Positions 33,882-42,819 of a stretch of DNA of 64,000 nucleotides are shown here, piece by piece. Source of the DNA: Dyella sedimenti. GTDB taxonomy: Bacteria; Pseudomonadota; Gammaproteobacteria; Xanthomonadales; Rhodanobacteraceae. Position 1 is the first letter of the stretch, and every line of letters starts with the position of its first letter. The stretch covers positions 434,001-498,000 of the forward strand of contig NZ_JAKWJO010000001.1 in assembly GCF_022760995.1 (NCBI RefSeq). The letters are read 5' to 3'. The notes below the pieces were generated by a model. It ran no database searches. It was not told where the DNA came from and worked only from the letters and a program-made list of their open reading frames with translations. Made by a program: the position numbers and the translations under genes.

Positions 33882-34934
33882 ATGGCCATCGACGAACAGC
33901 GGCTCCAGGCTTTCCTGGGCAAGGCGGTTGGCGACCTGGGCGCGGCGATCAGCGCCACGCTCGTCCAGGTCGGCGACGAGCTGGGCCTGTACAAGGCGCT
34001 CGCGGGCCAGCGGCTGACGCCGGCGCAACTGGCCGAGCGCACCGGCACGCACGAGCGCTATGTGCGCGAGTGGCTGGGCAACCAGGCGGCGGGTGGCTAC
34101 GTCGAGTACGACGAGGCCAGCGGCACCTACGGCCTCAGCGAGGAGCAGGCGCTATGCCTGGCCGATCCCCATGGGCCGGTGGACCTGCCGGGCGCCTATG
34201 CCATCGTCGAGGCGATCTTCCACGCCAAGGAGCGCACGCTGGCGCATTTCCGCAACGGCGAGGGCATGGAGTGGGGCGAGCATCATCCCTGCCTGTTCCG
34301 CGGCACCGAGCGCTTCTTCCGCGCCGGCTACCACGCCCACCTGCTCGATGCCTGGCTGCCGGCCCTGGACGGCGTGGTGGACAAGCTCCGGCGCGGCGGC
34401 CGGGCGGCGGACGTGGGCTGCGGGCATGGTGCCAGCACCTTGCTGATGGCCCAGGCATTTCCCGCCGCCGAGTTCGTCGGCTACGACTACCATGCCCCGT
34501 CCATCGACGTGGCGCGCGAGCGCGCCAAGGCCGCGGGTGTGGCGAACGCTTCGTTCGAGGTGGCGGACGCGACCGGCTATCCGGGACGGGATTTCGACCT
34601 GATCGCCTTCTTCGATTGCCTGCATGACATGGGCGACCCGGTCGGCGTGGCCCGCCACGCGCGCGAGGCGCTCAAGCCGGACGGCAGCTGCATGGTGGTG
34701 GAGCCATTCGCGGGCGACCGGTTGCAGGACAACCTCAATCCCGTGGGGCGCGTGTATTTCGGTGCCTCCACGCAGATCTGCGTGCCGGTGTCGCTGGCGC
34801 GCCACGGCCCCGCGCTGGGCGCGCAGGCGGGCGAGGCCAGGCTGCGCGAGGTGATGATGGAGGGCGGCGGCTTCCATCGATTCCGCCGTGCGGCCGAGAC
34901 GCCGTTCAATCTCGTGCTGGAGGCGCGACCCTGA
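33882..34934 (+). CDS. class I SAM-dependent methyltransferase with winged-helix N-terminus
   Basis: This 350-residue protein has an N-terminal helical/winged-helix dimerisation part (about 1-90: L-Y-K-A-L-A, L-A-E-R-T-G-T-H-E-R-Y-V-R-E-W-L), as in O-methyltransferase-like enzymes, and a Rossmann methyltransferase domain (about 165-330). The SAM-binding loop is A-D-V-G-C-G-H-G-A-S-T, with Y-D-Y acidic motif II and D-C-L-H-D-M further on. ATG 33882 follows TTGAGGCG. It is divergent from the LuxR-type regulator, with 120 nt between start codons. The substrate is unknown. Confidence 0.85.
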   Translation: MAIDEQRLQAFLGKAVGDLGAAISATLVQVGDELGLYKALAGQRLTPAQLAERTGTHERYVREWLGNQAAGGYVEYDEASGTYGLSEEQALCLADPHGPVDLPGAYAIVEAIFHAKERTLAHFRNGEGMEWGEHHPCLFRGTERFFRAGYHAHLLDAWLPALDGVVDKLRRGGRAADVGCGHGASTLLMAQAFPAAEFVGYDYHAPSIDVARERAKAAGVANASFEVADATGYPGRDFDLIAFFDCLHDMGDPVGVARHAREALKPDGSCMVVEPFAGDRLQDNLNPVGRVYFGASTQICVPVSLARHGPALGAQAGEARLREVMMEGGGFHRFRRAAETPFNLVLEARP

Positions 34935-34970
34935 CCGCGTCTACGGCAACGCCAAGGGCCCGGGGCATCC

Positions 34971-35008
34971 CTCGCCGTCATTCCGGCGCGGGCCGAAATG
35001 ACGGCGAG
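34971..35008. terminator. CTCGCCGTCATT inverted repeat between convergent genes
   Basis: A 16-bp stem with one mismatch (CTCGCCGTCATTCCGG / CCGAAATGACGGCGAG) surrounds a 6-nt loop. It lies between the methyltransferase gene and the convergent dps gene and could terminate both. Hairpins of the GTCATTCC...GAATGAC type recur in many proteobacterial intergenic regions. Confidence 0.65.
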
Positions 35009-35042
35009 GATGGCCGGGCGCGATGGGAAACGGCCGGCGCGT

Positions 35043-35510
35043 TTACTTCAACAGCGAACGCAGCATCCAAGCGGTCTTCTCGTGCTCCTTCAGTCGGCCC
35101 GTCACCATGTCGGCGGTGCCCTCGTCGCCGGCCGCGTCGGCCGCCTTGATCACCTCGCGCGCGGTGTGCGCGGCGATCTCGTGGCCCTCGACCAACTGGC
35201 TCACCATCTCCTTCCAGTCGGGTACGCCGGATTCTTCCTTGATGGTGGTGAGCTTGCCGAACTGGCTGTAAGAGCCAGGCGCGAACACGTCCAGGGTGCG
35301 GATGCGCTCGGCCACTTCGTCGGCGGCCAGCCACAACTCGTTGTACTGCGTCTCGAACATCGTGTGCAGGCTGTTGAAGTGCGGGCCGGTGATGTTCCAG
35401 TGGAAGCTGTGGGTCTTCAGGTACAGCGAGTAGGTGTCGGCCAGCAGCTTGGAGAGGTGCTGGCCGATCTGTTCCCGGTCCTTCTTGGCGATGCCGATGG
35501 AAATGCCCAT
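35043..35510 (-). CDS. dps: Dps-family DNA-binding ferritin-like protein
   Basis: This 155-residue four-helix protein has the Dps ferroxidase motif split across subunits: [11 protein letters not shown] then D-E-V-A-E-R-I-R. Dps forms 12-mers that bind DNA and oxidise and store iron with hydrogen peroxide during stress and stationary phase. ATG 35510 follows AGGAGCAACTC. The N-terminus ([12 protein letters not shown]) is short, so the Lys-rich DNA-binding tail of E. coli Dps is reduced. It is divergent from hrpA. Confidence 0.92.
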   Translation of the reverse strand: MGISIGIAKKDREQIGQHLSKLLADTYSLYLKTHSFHWNITGPHFNSLHTMFETQYNELWLAADEVAERIRTLDVFAPGSYSQFGKLTTIKEESGVPDWKEMVSQLVEGHEIAAHTAREVIKAADAAGDEGTADMVTGRLKEHEKTAWMLRSLLK

Positions 35511-35594
35511 GAGTTGCTCCTGTGGAAATGGTGGGTGGAACCTGGGGTCCAGCTTAGTGAGCCGGGGCACGATGAGGAAATGAATCGTGCCGAT

Positions 35595-35623
35595 GCCGGC
35601 GATAGCTCCGGGCTATGGCCGGC
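35595..35623. repeat. imperfect palindrome in the dps-hrpA gap
   Basis: GCCGGC-g-ATAGC and GCTAT-g-GCCGGC form a stem with 11 of 12 pairs around a 5-nt loop. It sits between the divergent dps and hrpA genes and could be an operator or a transcribed hairpin. Confidence 0.4.
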
Positions 35624-35712
35624 AGGCATGGCATCCAGTTGCGGGCGCCGTGGCGGTCTATCGAGCCGCGCGCGACAACCTGCCGCGGCCACCGGTTATC
35701 ATAGGCAGTCCG

Positions 35713-38700
35713 ATGAATCCGCCTTCCGTGTCCCCTACCGCCCCCGATGCGCGGCTGCGTCCGCTGCGCCAGGCGCTCGATGAGGTCTCCAGCCGCGACT
35801 ACGGGCGCCTGCTCGGACGCTGGCGCGAACTGTCGCGCCGTTTCGACGAGAAGAAGCTGACCGCGCTGGCCGCCGACGTCGAGGCCTCGCGCGCCCGGCG
35901 CCAGGTCCGTGCCGGGGCCAAGCCGGCGATCCGGCTGGACGAATCGCTGCCGATCACCGCGCGCGCCGACGAGATCGTCGAGCTGATCCGCAAGCACCAG
36001 GTGGTGGTGATCGCAGGCGAGACCGGTTCGGGCAAGACCACCCAGCTGCCCAAGCTGTGCCTGGCCGCCGGCCGCGGCGAGGCGGGCATGATCGGCTGTA
36101 CCCAGCCGCGCCGCCTGGCTGCGCGTTCGGTGGCGCGCCGCGTGGCGGAGGAACTGGGCACGGCGCTGGGCGACCAGGTGGGCTTCCAGGTGCGCTTCAA
36201 CGACCAGGTGTCCGAGCGCACCCTGGTCAAGTTCATGACCGACGGCATCCTGCTGGCCGAGACGCAGGGCGATCCCTGGCTTTCCGCCTACGACACCCTG
36301 ATTATCGACGAGGCGCACGAGCGCAGCCTCAACATCGATTTCCTGCTCGGCTATCTCAAGCGGCTGGCGGCGAAGCGGCCCTCGCTGAAGATCATCGTCA
36401 CCTCGGCCACCATCGACACCGCGCGCTTCGCCGAGCACTTCGACGGCGCGCCGATCGTGTCGGTGGAGGGCCGCACCTATCCGGTGGAAGTGCGCTGGCG
36501 TTCGGTGGACGAGGTCGCGGCGCGGCGCGGACAGAAGACGGGCGACCTGCAGCAGGGCAGTGCCGAGCACGTCGCGGCGGTGCTGGACGAGATCACCCAC
36601 GACGACCCGCGCGGCGACGTGCTGGTGTTCCTGCCGGGCGAGCGCGAGATCCGCGACGCGCACCTGCTGCTGTCGCGCCGCCAGTACCGCGAGACGGAAG
36701 TGCTGCCGCTGTACGCGCGGCTGTCCGCCGGCGACCAGGACCGCGTGTTCAAGCCCGGGCCGAAGCGCCGCGTGGTGTTGGCCACCAACGTGGCCGAGAC
36801 CTCGCTGACCGTGCCGCGCATCCGCTACGTCATCGACACCGGCCAGGCCCGCGTCAAGCGCTACAGCCAGCGCAGCCAGCTCGAACGCCTGCACGTGGAG
36901 CCGATCTCCCGCGCCGCCGCCGACCAGCGCAAGGGCCGCTGCGGCCGCGTGGGGCCGGGCGTGTGCTACCGCCTCTACGACGAGGTCGACTACGACGGCC
37001 GCGCCGCCTACACCGACCCGGAACTGCTGCGTTCCTCGCTGGCCAACGTGATCCTGCGCATGCTCGCGTTGCAGCTGGGCGAGGTGGACGAGTTCCCGTT
37101 CCTGGAGGCGCCCGATCCGCGCGTGGTGGCCGACGGCTACCGGCGGCTGGCCGAGATCTCCGCGATCGACGATGCCAGGCGGCTGACGCCGATTGGCCGC
37201 ATCGTGGCCAAGCTGCCCATCGACGTGCAGCTGGCGCGCATGCTGGTGGAGGCGGAGAAGCTGCATAGCCTGCGTGACCTGCTCGCCATCGTGTCCTTCC
37301 TCAGCATCCAGGACCCGCGCGAACGCCCCGCCGACGCACGCCAACAGGCGGATGCGGCGCATGCGGCGTTCGCCGATCCCAAGTCCGATTTCGTGGGTGT
37401 GCTCAACCTGTGGCGCGAATACGGCAAGGCGCATGAGGACCTGACGCAATCGAAGCTGCGCGACTGGTGCAACCGCCACTTCCTCAGCTTCCTGCGCATG
37501 CGCGAGTGGCGCGAACTGCACCGGCAGTTGCTGCTGGTGGTGCAGGAGTTGGGGTGGAAGAGCGGTGAAGCGGACGCCACTGCCCAGGCCGCACGAATGA
37601 CTCCACCTCCGGCTCGCAGGGGGAAGTCGGGAGCGGGCAAGCTCTTGCCGGAACGTTCGGGGCAAGAGTCCGCCCCTGCCCAGCCCTCCCCGGCAGGCAG
37701 GGGACGGAGCCATGTCGCGCATGGCCAGGCCGATGGCGAGGCCGACCGCCTCTACGAAGCCCTCCACCGCAGCCTGCTTGCCGGCCTGCCCACCCAGGTC
37801 GGCCACAAGGACGAGAAAGGCGTCTACCGCAGCACGCGCGAGCGCCGCTTCCAGGTATTCCCCGGCTCGGCGCTGGCCAAGGCGCCGCCGAACTGGATCT
37901 TCGCCGCGCAGATCCTCGACGTGGGCGGGCGCGTGTGGGGCATGATGTGCGCGCGCATCGAGCCGCTGTGGATCGAGCAGCAGGCGGCGCACCTGCTGCG
38001 CTCGGCGTGGCGCGACCCGCACTGGTCGCGCAAGCGTGGCCACGTGGTGGCCTACGAGCAGGTGAGCCTGTTCGGGCTCACCCTGGTGGAGCGTCGCCCG
38101 GGCACCTTCCAGCAGCAGGACCCGGCGCTGGCGCACGAGATCTTCCTGCGCGAGGCGCTGGCGCGTGGCGACATCGACGCGCGCGCCGACTTCGTTCGCG
38201 CCAACCAGCGCGTGCTGGAGGACGCCCGCGGCATCGAGGCCAAGCAGCGCCGCGAGGGCCTGCTGCGTTCCGAGGACGAACTGGCGGGCTTCTTCGAAGG
38301 CAAGCTGCCACCGGATATCGCCGACAGTCGCGCGCTCGATGCGTGGTACCGCAAGGCGCGTCCCGCCGAGCAGGCCGCGCTGCGCTGGTCGCTGGACGAC
38401 GTGATGAGCGGCGGGGCCGGGCTCGATCCCAGGGCATTCCCGGCCTCGTTGGATCTGCCGTCGCAGGCGCAGGCGCAGGAGCGGCCGCAGAAATACCGCC
38501 TCGAATACCGTTTCGTGCCGGGCGACGACGCCGACGGCGTGACCTTGCACCTGCCGCTGGCGATGTTGAACGCCTTGCCCGCGGCGCGCTGCGAATGGCT
38601 GGTGCCCGGCTTGCTGGCGGAAAAAGTCGCCGAGCTGATCCGCGGCCTGCCCAAGGCGTTGCGCCGCAACTTCGTGCCCGCGCCCGACTTCGCCCGCGCC

Positions 38701-39792
38701 TTCGTGGAGGCCGAGGCGCCGCGCGACGAGCCGCTGGCCCGCGCGCTGGCCGCCTTCCTCAAGCGCGCCACCGGCGTGGAGGTGGGCGCCGCCGAGTTCG
38801 AGGCGGTGGAATTGCCGGCGCACTTCCGCATGCGCTACCGCCTGCATGACGAGAACGGCAAGACGCTAGCCACCGGCCGCGATCTCGCCGCGATCCGCGC
38901 GCAATGGGAAGGCCAGGCGCGCGAGGCGTTCTCGCGCAAGACCGATATCGAGTTGACGCGCGAGGACATCGCCAGCTGGGATTTCGAGGAAATCCCCGCC
39001 CAGGTGCGCTCGGCCGGTGGCTTGCTGGCTTATCCGGCGCTGGTGGACCTGGGCGACGCCGTGGCCCTGCGCGTGTTCGAGCGCAGCGACGAGGCGCGCG
39101 AGGCGCATGTGCTGGGCGTGGTGCGCCTGCTGCGCAACGCCCTGGCCAGCGACATGAAGCAGGCGCGGCGGCGCTTGCCGATCGGCAATCCATTGGCGCT
39201 GAAGTATGCCCCGCTCGGCGGCGTGGACGGCCTGCGCGAGGACCTGGTGGAAGGCGGCTTCGCCGACCTGCTGCAGCGCCATGCATTGGACGTGCGCACC
39301 GCCGGCGCGTTCGAAGCCCTGCGCACGCAGGCCGCGCGCGAACTGTTCGGCGCGGCGGTGGAGCGCCTGAAGCTGGCCGAGCCGATCATCGAGGCGCAGG
39401 CCGAGCTCAAGCCCTGGCTGCAGCCGCCGCTGATGGGCTTCGCGCGCGCCAGCTACGACGACCTGCGCGAGCAGTTCGAGGCGCTGCTGGTGCCGGGTTT
39501 CCTGCGCGAACTGCCCACCGCGCGGCTCGCGCACTATCCGCGCTACCTGAAGGCGATGCGCCTGCGCGCGGAGCGCCTGCGCCAGGACCCGGCCAAGGAC
39601 CAGCAGCGCATGCTGCAGGTGCTGCCGTTCTGGCGCGACTACCTCAAGCACCGCGCCGCCGGCACGCCAGGCCTGGACGAACTGCGCTGGTTGATCGAGG
39701 AATGGCGCGTCTCGCTGTTCGCGCAGGAGCTGAAGACCGCCGAGCCGGTATCGGCCAAGCGCCTCACCCGCGCCCTCGAAAGTCTCCCCTAG
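35713..39792 (+). CDS. hrpA: ATP-dependent RNA helicase HrpA with an in-frame palindromic insertion
   Basis: This 1359-residue DEAH/RHA helicase has motif I (G-E-T-G-S-G-K-T) at about residues 102-109, motif II D-E-A-H at about 199-202, S-A-T at motif III and Q-R-x-G-R-x-G-like motif VI (Q-R-K-G-R-C-G-R-V-G). The helicase-associated and DUF3418 regions fill the C-terminal half. HrpA remodels RNA and rescues stalled ribosomes in E. coli. The extra feature is about 55 residues (roughly 618-672, DNA 37566-37730) rich in Pro/Gly/Arg/Ser. Its DNA forms an imperfect inverted repeat and replaces what is normally a short linker. The start ATG 35713 has TATCAT 10 nt upstream. Confidence 0.93.
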   Translation: MNPPSVSPTAPDARLRPLRQALDEVSSRDYGRLLGRWRELSRRFDEKKLTALAADVEASRARRQVRAGAKPAIRLDESLPITARADEIVELIRKHQVVVIAGETGSGKTTQLPKLCLAAGRGEAGMIGCTQPRRLAARSVARRVAEELGTALGDQVGFQVRFNDQVSERTLVKFMTDGILLAETQGDPWLSAYDTLIIDEAHERSLNIDFLLGYLKRLAAKRPSLKIIVTSATIDTARFAEHFDGAPIVSVEGRTYPVEVRWRSVDEVAARRGQKTGDLQQGSAEHVAAVLDEITHDDPRGDVLVFLPGEREIRDAHLLLSRRQYRETEVLPLYARLSAGDQDRVFKPGPKRRVVLATNVAETSLTVPRIRYVIDTGQARVKRYSQRSQLERLHVEPISRAAADQRKGRCGRVGPGVCYRLYDEVDYDGRAAYTDPELLRSSLANVILRMLALQLGEVDEFPFLEAPDPRVVADGYRRLAEISAIDDARRLTPIGRIVAKLPIDVQLARMLVEAEKLHSLRDLLAIVSFLSIQDPRERPADARQQADAAHAAFADPKSDFVGVLNLWREYGKAHEDLTQSKLRDWCNRHFLSFLRMREWRELHRQLLLVVQELGWKSGEADATAQAARMTPPPARRGKSGAGKLLPERSGQESAPAQPSPAGRGRSHVAHGQADGEADRLYEALHRSLLAGLPTQVGHKDEKGVYRSTRERRFQVFPGSALAKAPPNWIFAAQILDVGGRVWGMMCARIEPLWIEQQAAHLLRSAWRDPHWSRKRGHVVAYEQVSLFGLTLVERRPGTFQQQDPALAHEIFLREALARGDIDARADFVRANQRVLEDARGIEAKQRREGLLRSEDELAGFFEGKLPPDIADSRALDAWYRKARPAEQAALRWSLDDVMSGGAGLDPRAFPASLDLPSQAQAQERPQKYRLEYRFVPGDDADGVTLHLPLAMLNALPAARCEWLVPGLLAEKVAELIRGLPKALRRNFVPAPDFARAFVEAEAPRDEPLARALAAFLKRATGVEVGAAEFEAVELPAHFRMRYRLHDENGKTLATGRDLAAIRAQWEGQAREAFSRKTDIELTREDIASWDFEEIPAQVRSAGGLLAYPALVDLGDAVALRVFERSDEAREAHVLGVVRLLRNALASDMKQARRRLPIGNPLALKYAPLGGVDGLREDLVEGGFADLLQRHALDVRTAGAFEALRTQAARELFGAAVERLKLAEPIIEAQAELKPWLQPPLMGFARASYDDLREQFEALLVPGFLRELPTARLAHYPRYLKAMRLRAERLRQDPAKDQQRMLQVLPFWRDYLKHRAAGTPGLDELRWLIEEWRVSLFAQELKTAEPVSAKRLTRALESLP
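37616..37695. repeat. palindromic element inserted in frame within hrpA
   Basis: The left arm (37616-37649) and right arm (37660-37695) are imperfect inverted copies, with a perfect inner stem CTCTTGCC / GGCAAGAG (37642-37649 and 37661-37668). The reading frame stays open throughout. The encoded residues have no counterpart in the usual HrpA linker. Confidence 0.7.
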
Positions 39793-39801
39793 AGAGCAGC
39801 A

Positions 39802-39987
39802 TGTGGGAGCGCACCCTGTGCGCGACGGGGCGAAGCGAGGGATTAGGGGAGTAGCGAGGGCGCCTGCCCGCAAGTTTGTCGATACATGCAATCTGGCTCC
39901 AGGTCGTCGGACTTGGCGCCCTCACTATCCATCCCCCATCCCTAACCTCTCGCTTCGCCCCAGTCGCGCACAGGGTGCGCTCCCACA
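39802..39987. repeat. REP pair with long inverted arms
   Basis: The left arm (39802-39847) has the GTGGGAGCGCACCCTG REP core followed by GGGCGAAGCGAG and ATTAGGG. The right arm (39941-39987) is the inverted counterpart, with only a few mismatches over about 46 nt. About 93 nt separate the arms. It lies between the convergent hrpA and the exported-protein gene. Confidence 0.8.
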
Positions 39988-39999
39988 AGGGCGCTTTGG

Positions 40000-40476
40000 C
40001 TATTTGACGCGCACCACCGCCGTGGTATCGCCGCAGCCGTCCACTGCCGCCATCCAGTTGCCCATCAGCGAGCGGCGGATGGTCACCTGCGGGTTGGTGC
40101 TGGTGGCGCAGGCGATGCGGGTTTCGTCGGCCTGCTTCCATACCTGGCCATTGTCCAGCGCGAACTCGCCGTGGCCGTTGAAGCCGGCGAACGTGCCCTG
40201 CACACGGGCCTTCACCGGGCCTGCCTTCTCGCTGGCGGGATAGAACACCGGCTTGCCGCTCTGGTCCACCAGCTTGGTGACCACCTTGCCATGGCCGCTC
40301 AGCCAGGCATCCAGGTTCTTCAGTTCCGAGGGCGAGAGCTTGTCGAGGCCGGCCGCCTTGAACTCCTCCGGCGTCATGCGCTGTTGCAGCGGCACATACG
40401 GATCGGCGGCCGTGGCGGCCAGCGGGATGGCAAGGGCGACACTCATCAGCAACGGCAACAGGCGGACCTGACGCAT
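40000..40476 (-). CDS. small exported protein of unknown function
   Basis: This is a 158-residue protein. A Sec signal (M-R-Q-V-R-L-L-P-L-L-M-S-V-A-L-A-I-P-L-A-A-T-A-A as cleavage region) is followed by a Met/Pro-rich acidic helix (Q-R-M-T-P-E-E-F-K-A-A-G-L) that resembles the pattern of proteins linked to ribosome-associated or envelope stress in xanthomonads, but I cannot name it. The C-terminal half looks like a small beta domain (V-Q-G-T-F-A-G-F, G-Q-V-W-K-Q, V-T-I-R-R) with Cys pairing possible between C-A-T-S-T and D-G-C-G-D. ATG 40476 follows GAGAGGAT. Function is unknown. Confidence 0.7.
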   Translation of the reverse strand: MRQVRLLPLLMSVALAIPLAATAADPYVPLQQRMTPEEFKAAGLDKLSPSELKNLDAWLSGHGKVVTKLVDQSGKPVFYPASEKAGPVKARVQGTFAGFNGHGEFALDNGQVWKQADETRIACATSTNPQVTIRRSLMGNWMAAVDGCGDTTAVVRVK

Positions 40477-40577
40477 GGGGCTATCCTCTCGGGAAGGGTA
40501 AGGAGACGTCGCTGGCGCAGCATACACGGCATGAACCCACGGTTCATGCGGGCGCGGGGCGCGCGGCGCGCCTGCAC

Positions 40578-40592
40578 TAGAATGGCGGCATG
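40578..40592 (+). promoter_or_regulatory. candidate leaderless promoter of relA
   Basis: TAGAAT lies exactly 6 nt before ATG 40590, and no Shine-Dalgarno is present between them. The -35 region is GC-rich with no clear match. Confidence 0.5.
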
Positions 40593-42725
40593 GTCCAAGC
40601 TGCCCTCCCCACCAGTCCGGGTCTCGCCGAATGGCGCGAGCGCGCCGGCAGCGTCCCGCCCGTGCTGGGCGAGGCGCTGGCCGCCTGCGCGGCGCTGCCG
40701 GTGAAGCAGGCCGAGTGCGTGGACGTGCTGGACCTGCTCGCCATGCTGGGCTGCGATGCGCAGACTCAGGCCGCGGCGCTGTGGTTCGAGACGGCGCAGG
40801 CCGACCCGGCCTGGTGGGCCGAGCGCGAGCCGCGCCTGCCGGCCGAGCTGCAGCGCCTGGTCGGCGGCCAGCTGGCGGCCGAGCGGGTGTGGGCGCTGCA
40901 TGCCCAGCACGGCGCCGACCACGGCGCCGAGGGGCTGCGCCGCCTACTGCTGGCCATCATCCGCGACCTGCGCGTGGTGTTCGTCCTGCTGGCGCGGCAG
41001 CTGGCGCGCATGCGCGCGGCCAGCGCGCTGCCCGACGGCGAGCGCCAGGCGCTGGCGCGCCTGACCCGGGACATCCATGCGCCGCTGGCCAACCGGCTGG
41101 GCATCTGGCAGCTCAAGTGGGAGCTGGAGGACCTGAGCTTCCGCTACCTGCAGCCGGACACCTATAAGCGCATCGCAAAGCTGCTTGACGAGCGCCGGGT
41201 CGATCGCGAGGACTTCATCCGCGAATCGCTCGCCGCGCTGCAGGGGGCGCTGGATGCGGCCGGCATCCGCGCCGAGCTGGCGGGGCGGCCCAAGCACATC
41301 TATTCGATCTGGAAGAAGATGCAGCGCAAGTCGCTGGAATTTTCCGATCTCTACGACATCCGCGCCGTGCGCGTGCTGGTCGACAGCGTGGCCGACTGCT
41401 ACGCCGCGCTCGGCGTGGTGCACACGCTGTGGCCGCACCTGCCGGGCGAGTTCGACGACTACATCGCGCGCCCCAAGGGCAACGACTACCGCTCGCTGCA
41501 CACGGCGGTGATCGGTCCGCGCGGCAAGACGCTGGAAGTGCAGATCCGCACCCACGAGATGCATCGCATCAACGAGCTCGGCGTGGCCGCGCACTGGCGC
41601 TACAAGGAGGGTGGGGCGGGCGACAGCGAGTTCGAGGCGAAGATCGCCTGGATGCGCCGCCTGCTCGAACCGCGCACCGAGAGCGAGGGCGACCTGGCCG
41701 CCGAGCTGCAGACCGAGCTGCTGGAAGATCGCGTCTACGTGCTCACCCCCAAGGGCGAGGTGGTGGACCTGCCGCACGGCGCCACCGTGCTCGACTTCGC
41801 CTACCACGTGCATACCGAAGTGGGCCACCGCTGCCGTGGCGCCAAGGTCAACGGGCGCATCGTGCCGCTGACCTTCCAGCCCGCCAGCGGCGACCGCGTG
41901 GAGGTGCTCACCGCCAAGGTGGCCGAGCCCAGCCGCGACTGGCTCTCGCCGCACCACGGCTATTTGCATACCGCGCGCGCCAGGGAGAAGGTGCGTGCCT
42001 GGTTCCGCCGCATCGCGCACGACGCCAACCTGGCCGCCGGCCGCGCCATCTTCGAGAAGGAGATCAGGCGCCTGGCCCTGCCGGCGGCGGACCTCGGCAA
42101 GCTGCCCGCGCACTTCCACCTCAAGACCCACGACGAGCTGCTGGTCGCGCTGGCGCTGGGCGAAGTGGCGCCCGGCCAGGTCGCCCGCGTGCTGCAGGAA
42201 GCGGCGGCGCCCGCGCCGGCGGTGACCCAGTCGGCCGCGCCGGCACCGCCCCGCCAGGCGCCGCGCGACCACAGCGCGCTGAGCATCGAGGGCGTGGGCA
42301 ACCTGCTCACCACCCTGGCGCGCTGCTGCCAGCCGCTGCCGGGCGATCCGGTGCGCGGCTTCGTCACCAAGGGGCGTGGCGTGTCGGTGCACCGCGCTGA
42401 CTGCGCCAGTCTGGCCCGGCTGGCCCGGCGCGATCCCGACCGCGTGATCGAGGTGGAGTGGGGCAAGGCCGCCGCGCAGGCCTACGAGGTTGACATCGAG
42501 CTGCACGGCTACGACCGCAAGGGCCTGCAGAAGGACGTCACCAGCCTCATCAGCAATGCCAGCGCCCATATCATCGCCTCATCCAGCCGCGTGTTCTCGC
42601 GCACCGGCGAGGTGGAGATGCGCTTCACCCTGCGCGTGCGCGACTTCGAGCAGCTCTCCGGCCTGCTCGGGCGGCTGGCGGCCCTGCCCAACGTGGTCGA
42701 CGCGCGCCGCGTCGGCACGGGCTAG
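40590..42725 (+). CDS. relA: RelA-type (p)ppGpp synthetase
   Basis: This 711-residue protein has RelA/SpoT order: a degenerate hydrolase-like N-terminus, a synthetase domain (about 210-350, with G-R-P-K-H-I-Y-S-I-W-K-K and R-P-K-G-N-D-Y-R-S-L-H), a TGS domain (V-Y-V-L-T-P-K-G-E-V-V-D-L-P), helical and zinc-finger regions (R-C-C-Q-P-L-P-G-D), and a C-terminal ACT domain. The H-D-x-x-E-D hydrolase motif is absent, so it is a synthetase-only RelA rather than SpoT. It should respond to uncharged tRNA on ribosomes in amino-acid starvation. Confidence 0.95.
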   Translation: MVQAALPTSPGLAEWRERAGSVPPVLGEALAACAALPVKQAECVDVLDLLAMLGCDAQTQAAALWFETAQADPAWWAEREPRLPAELQRLVGGQLAAERVWALHAQHGADHGAEGLRRLLLAIIRDLRVVFVLLARQLARMRAASALPDGERQALARLTRDIHAPLANRLGIWQLKWELEDLSFRYLQPDTYKRIAKLLDERRVDREDFIRESLAALQGALDAAGIRAELAGRPKHIYSIWKKMQRKSLEFSDLYDIRAVRVLVDSVADCYAALGVVHTLWPHLPGEFDDYIARPKGNDYRSLHTAVIGPRGKTLEVQIRTHEMHRINELGVAAHWRYKEGGAGDSEFEAKIAWMRRLLEPRTESEGDLAAELQTELLEDRVYVLTPKGEVVDLPHGATVLDFAYHVHTEVGHRCRGAKVNGRIVPLTFQPASGDRVEVLTAKVAEPSRDWLSPHHGYLHTARAREKVRAWFRRIAHDANLAAGRAIFEKEIRRLALPAADLGKLPAHFHLKTHDELLVALALGEVAPGQVARVLQEAAAPAPAVTQSAAPAPPRQAPRDHSALSIEGVGNLLTTLARCCQPLPGDPVRGFVTKGRGVSVHRADCASLARLARRDPDRVIEVEWGKAAAQAYEVDIELHGYDRKGLQKDVTSLISNASAHIIASSSRVFSRTGEVEMRFTLRVRDFEQLSGLLGRLAALPNVVDARRVGTG

Positions 42726-42819
42726 GAGCCTGTTCGAAGCCGCCCCGTGGCCCCGGGCCGGCGGCCATCGGCCGCGATGCTAAGCTGCTACCGATTCCTC
42801 CTCCTTGCCGCGCGAACCC

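Noticed and set aside
40590..42725. Possibility that the RelA-like gene is SpoT.
   Set aside because: The HD hydrolase motif is absent, as in synthetase-only RelA.
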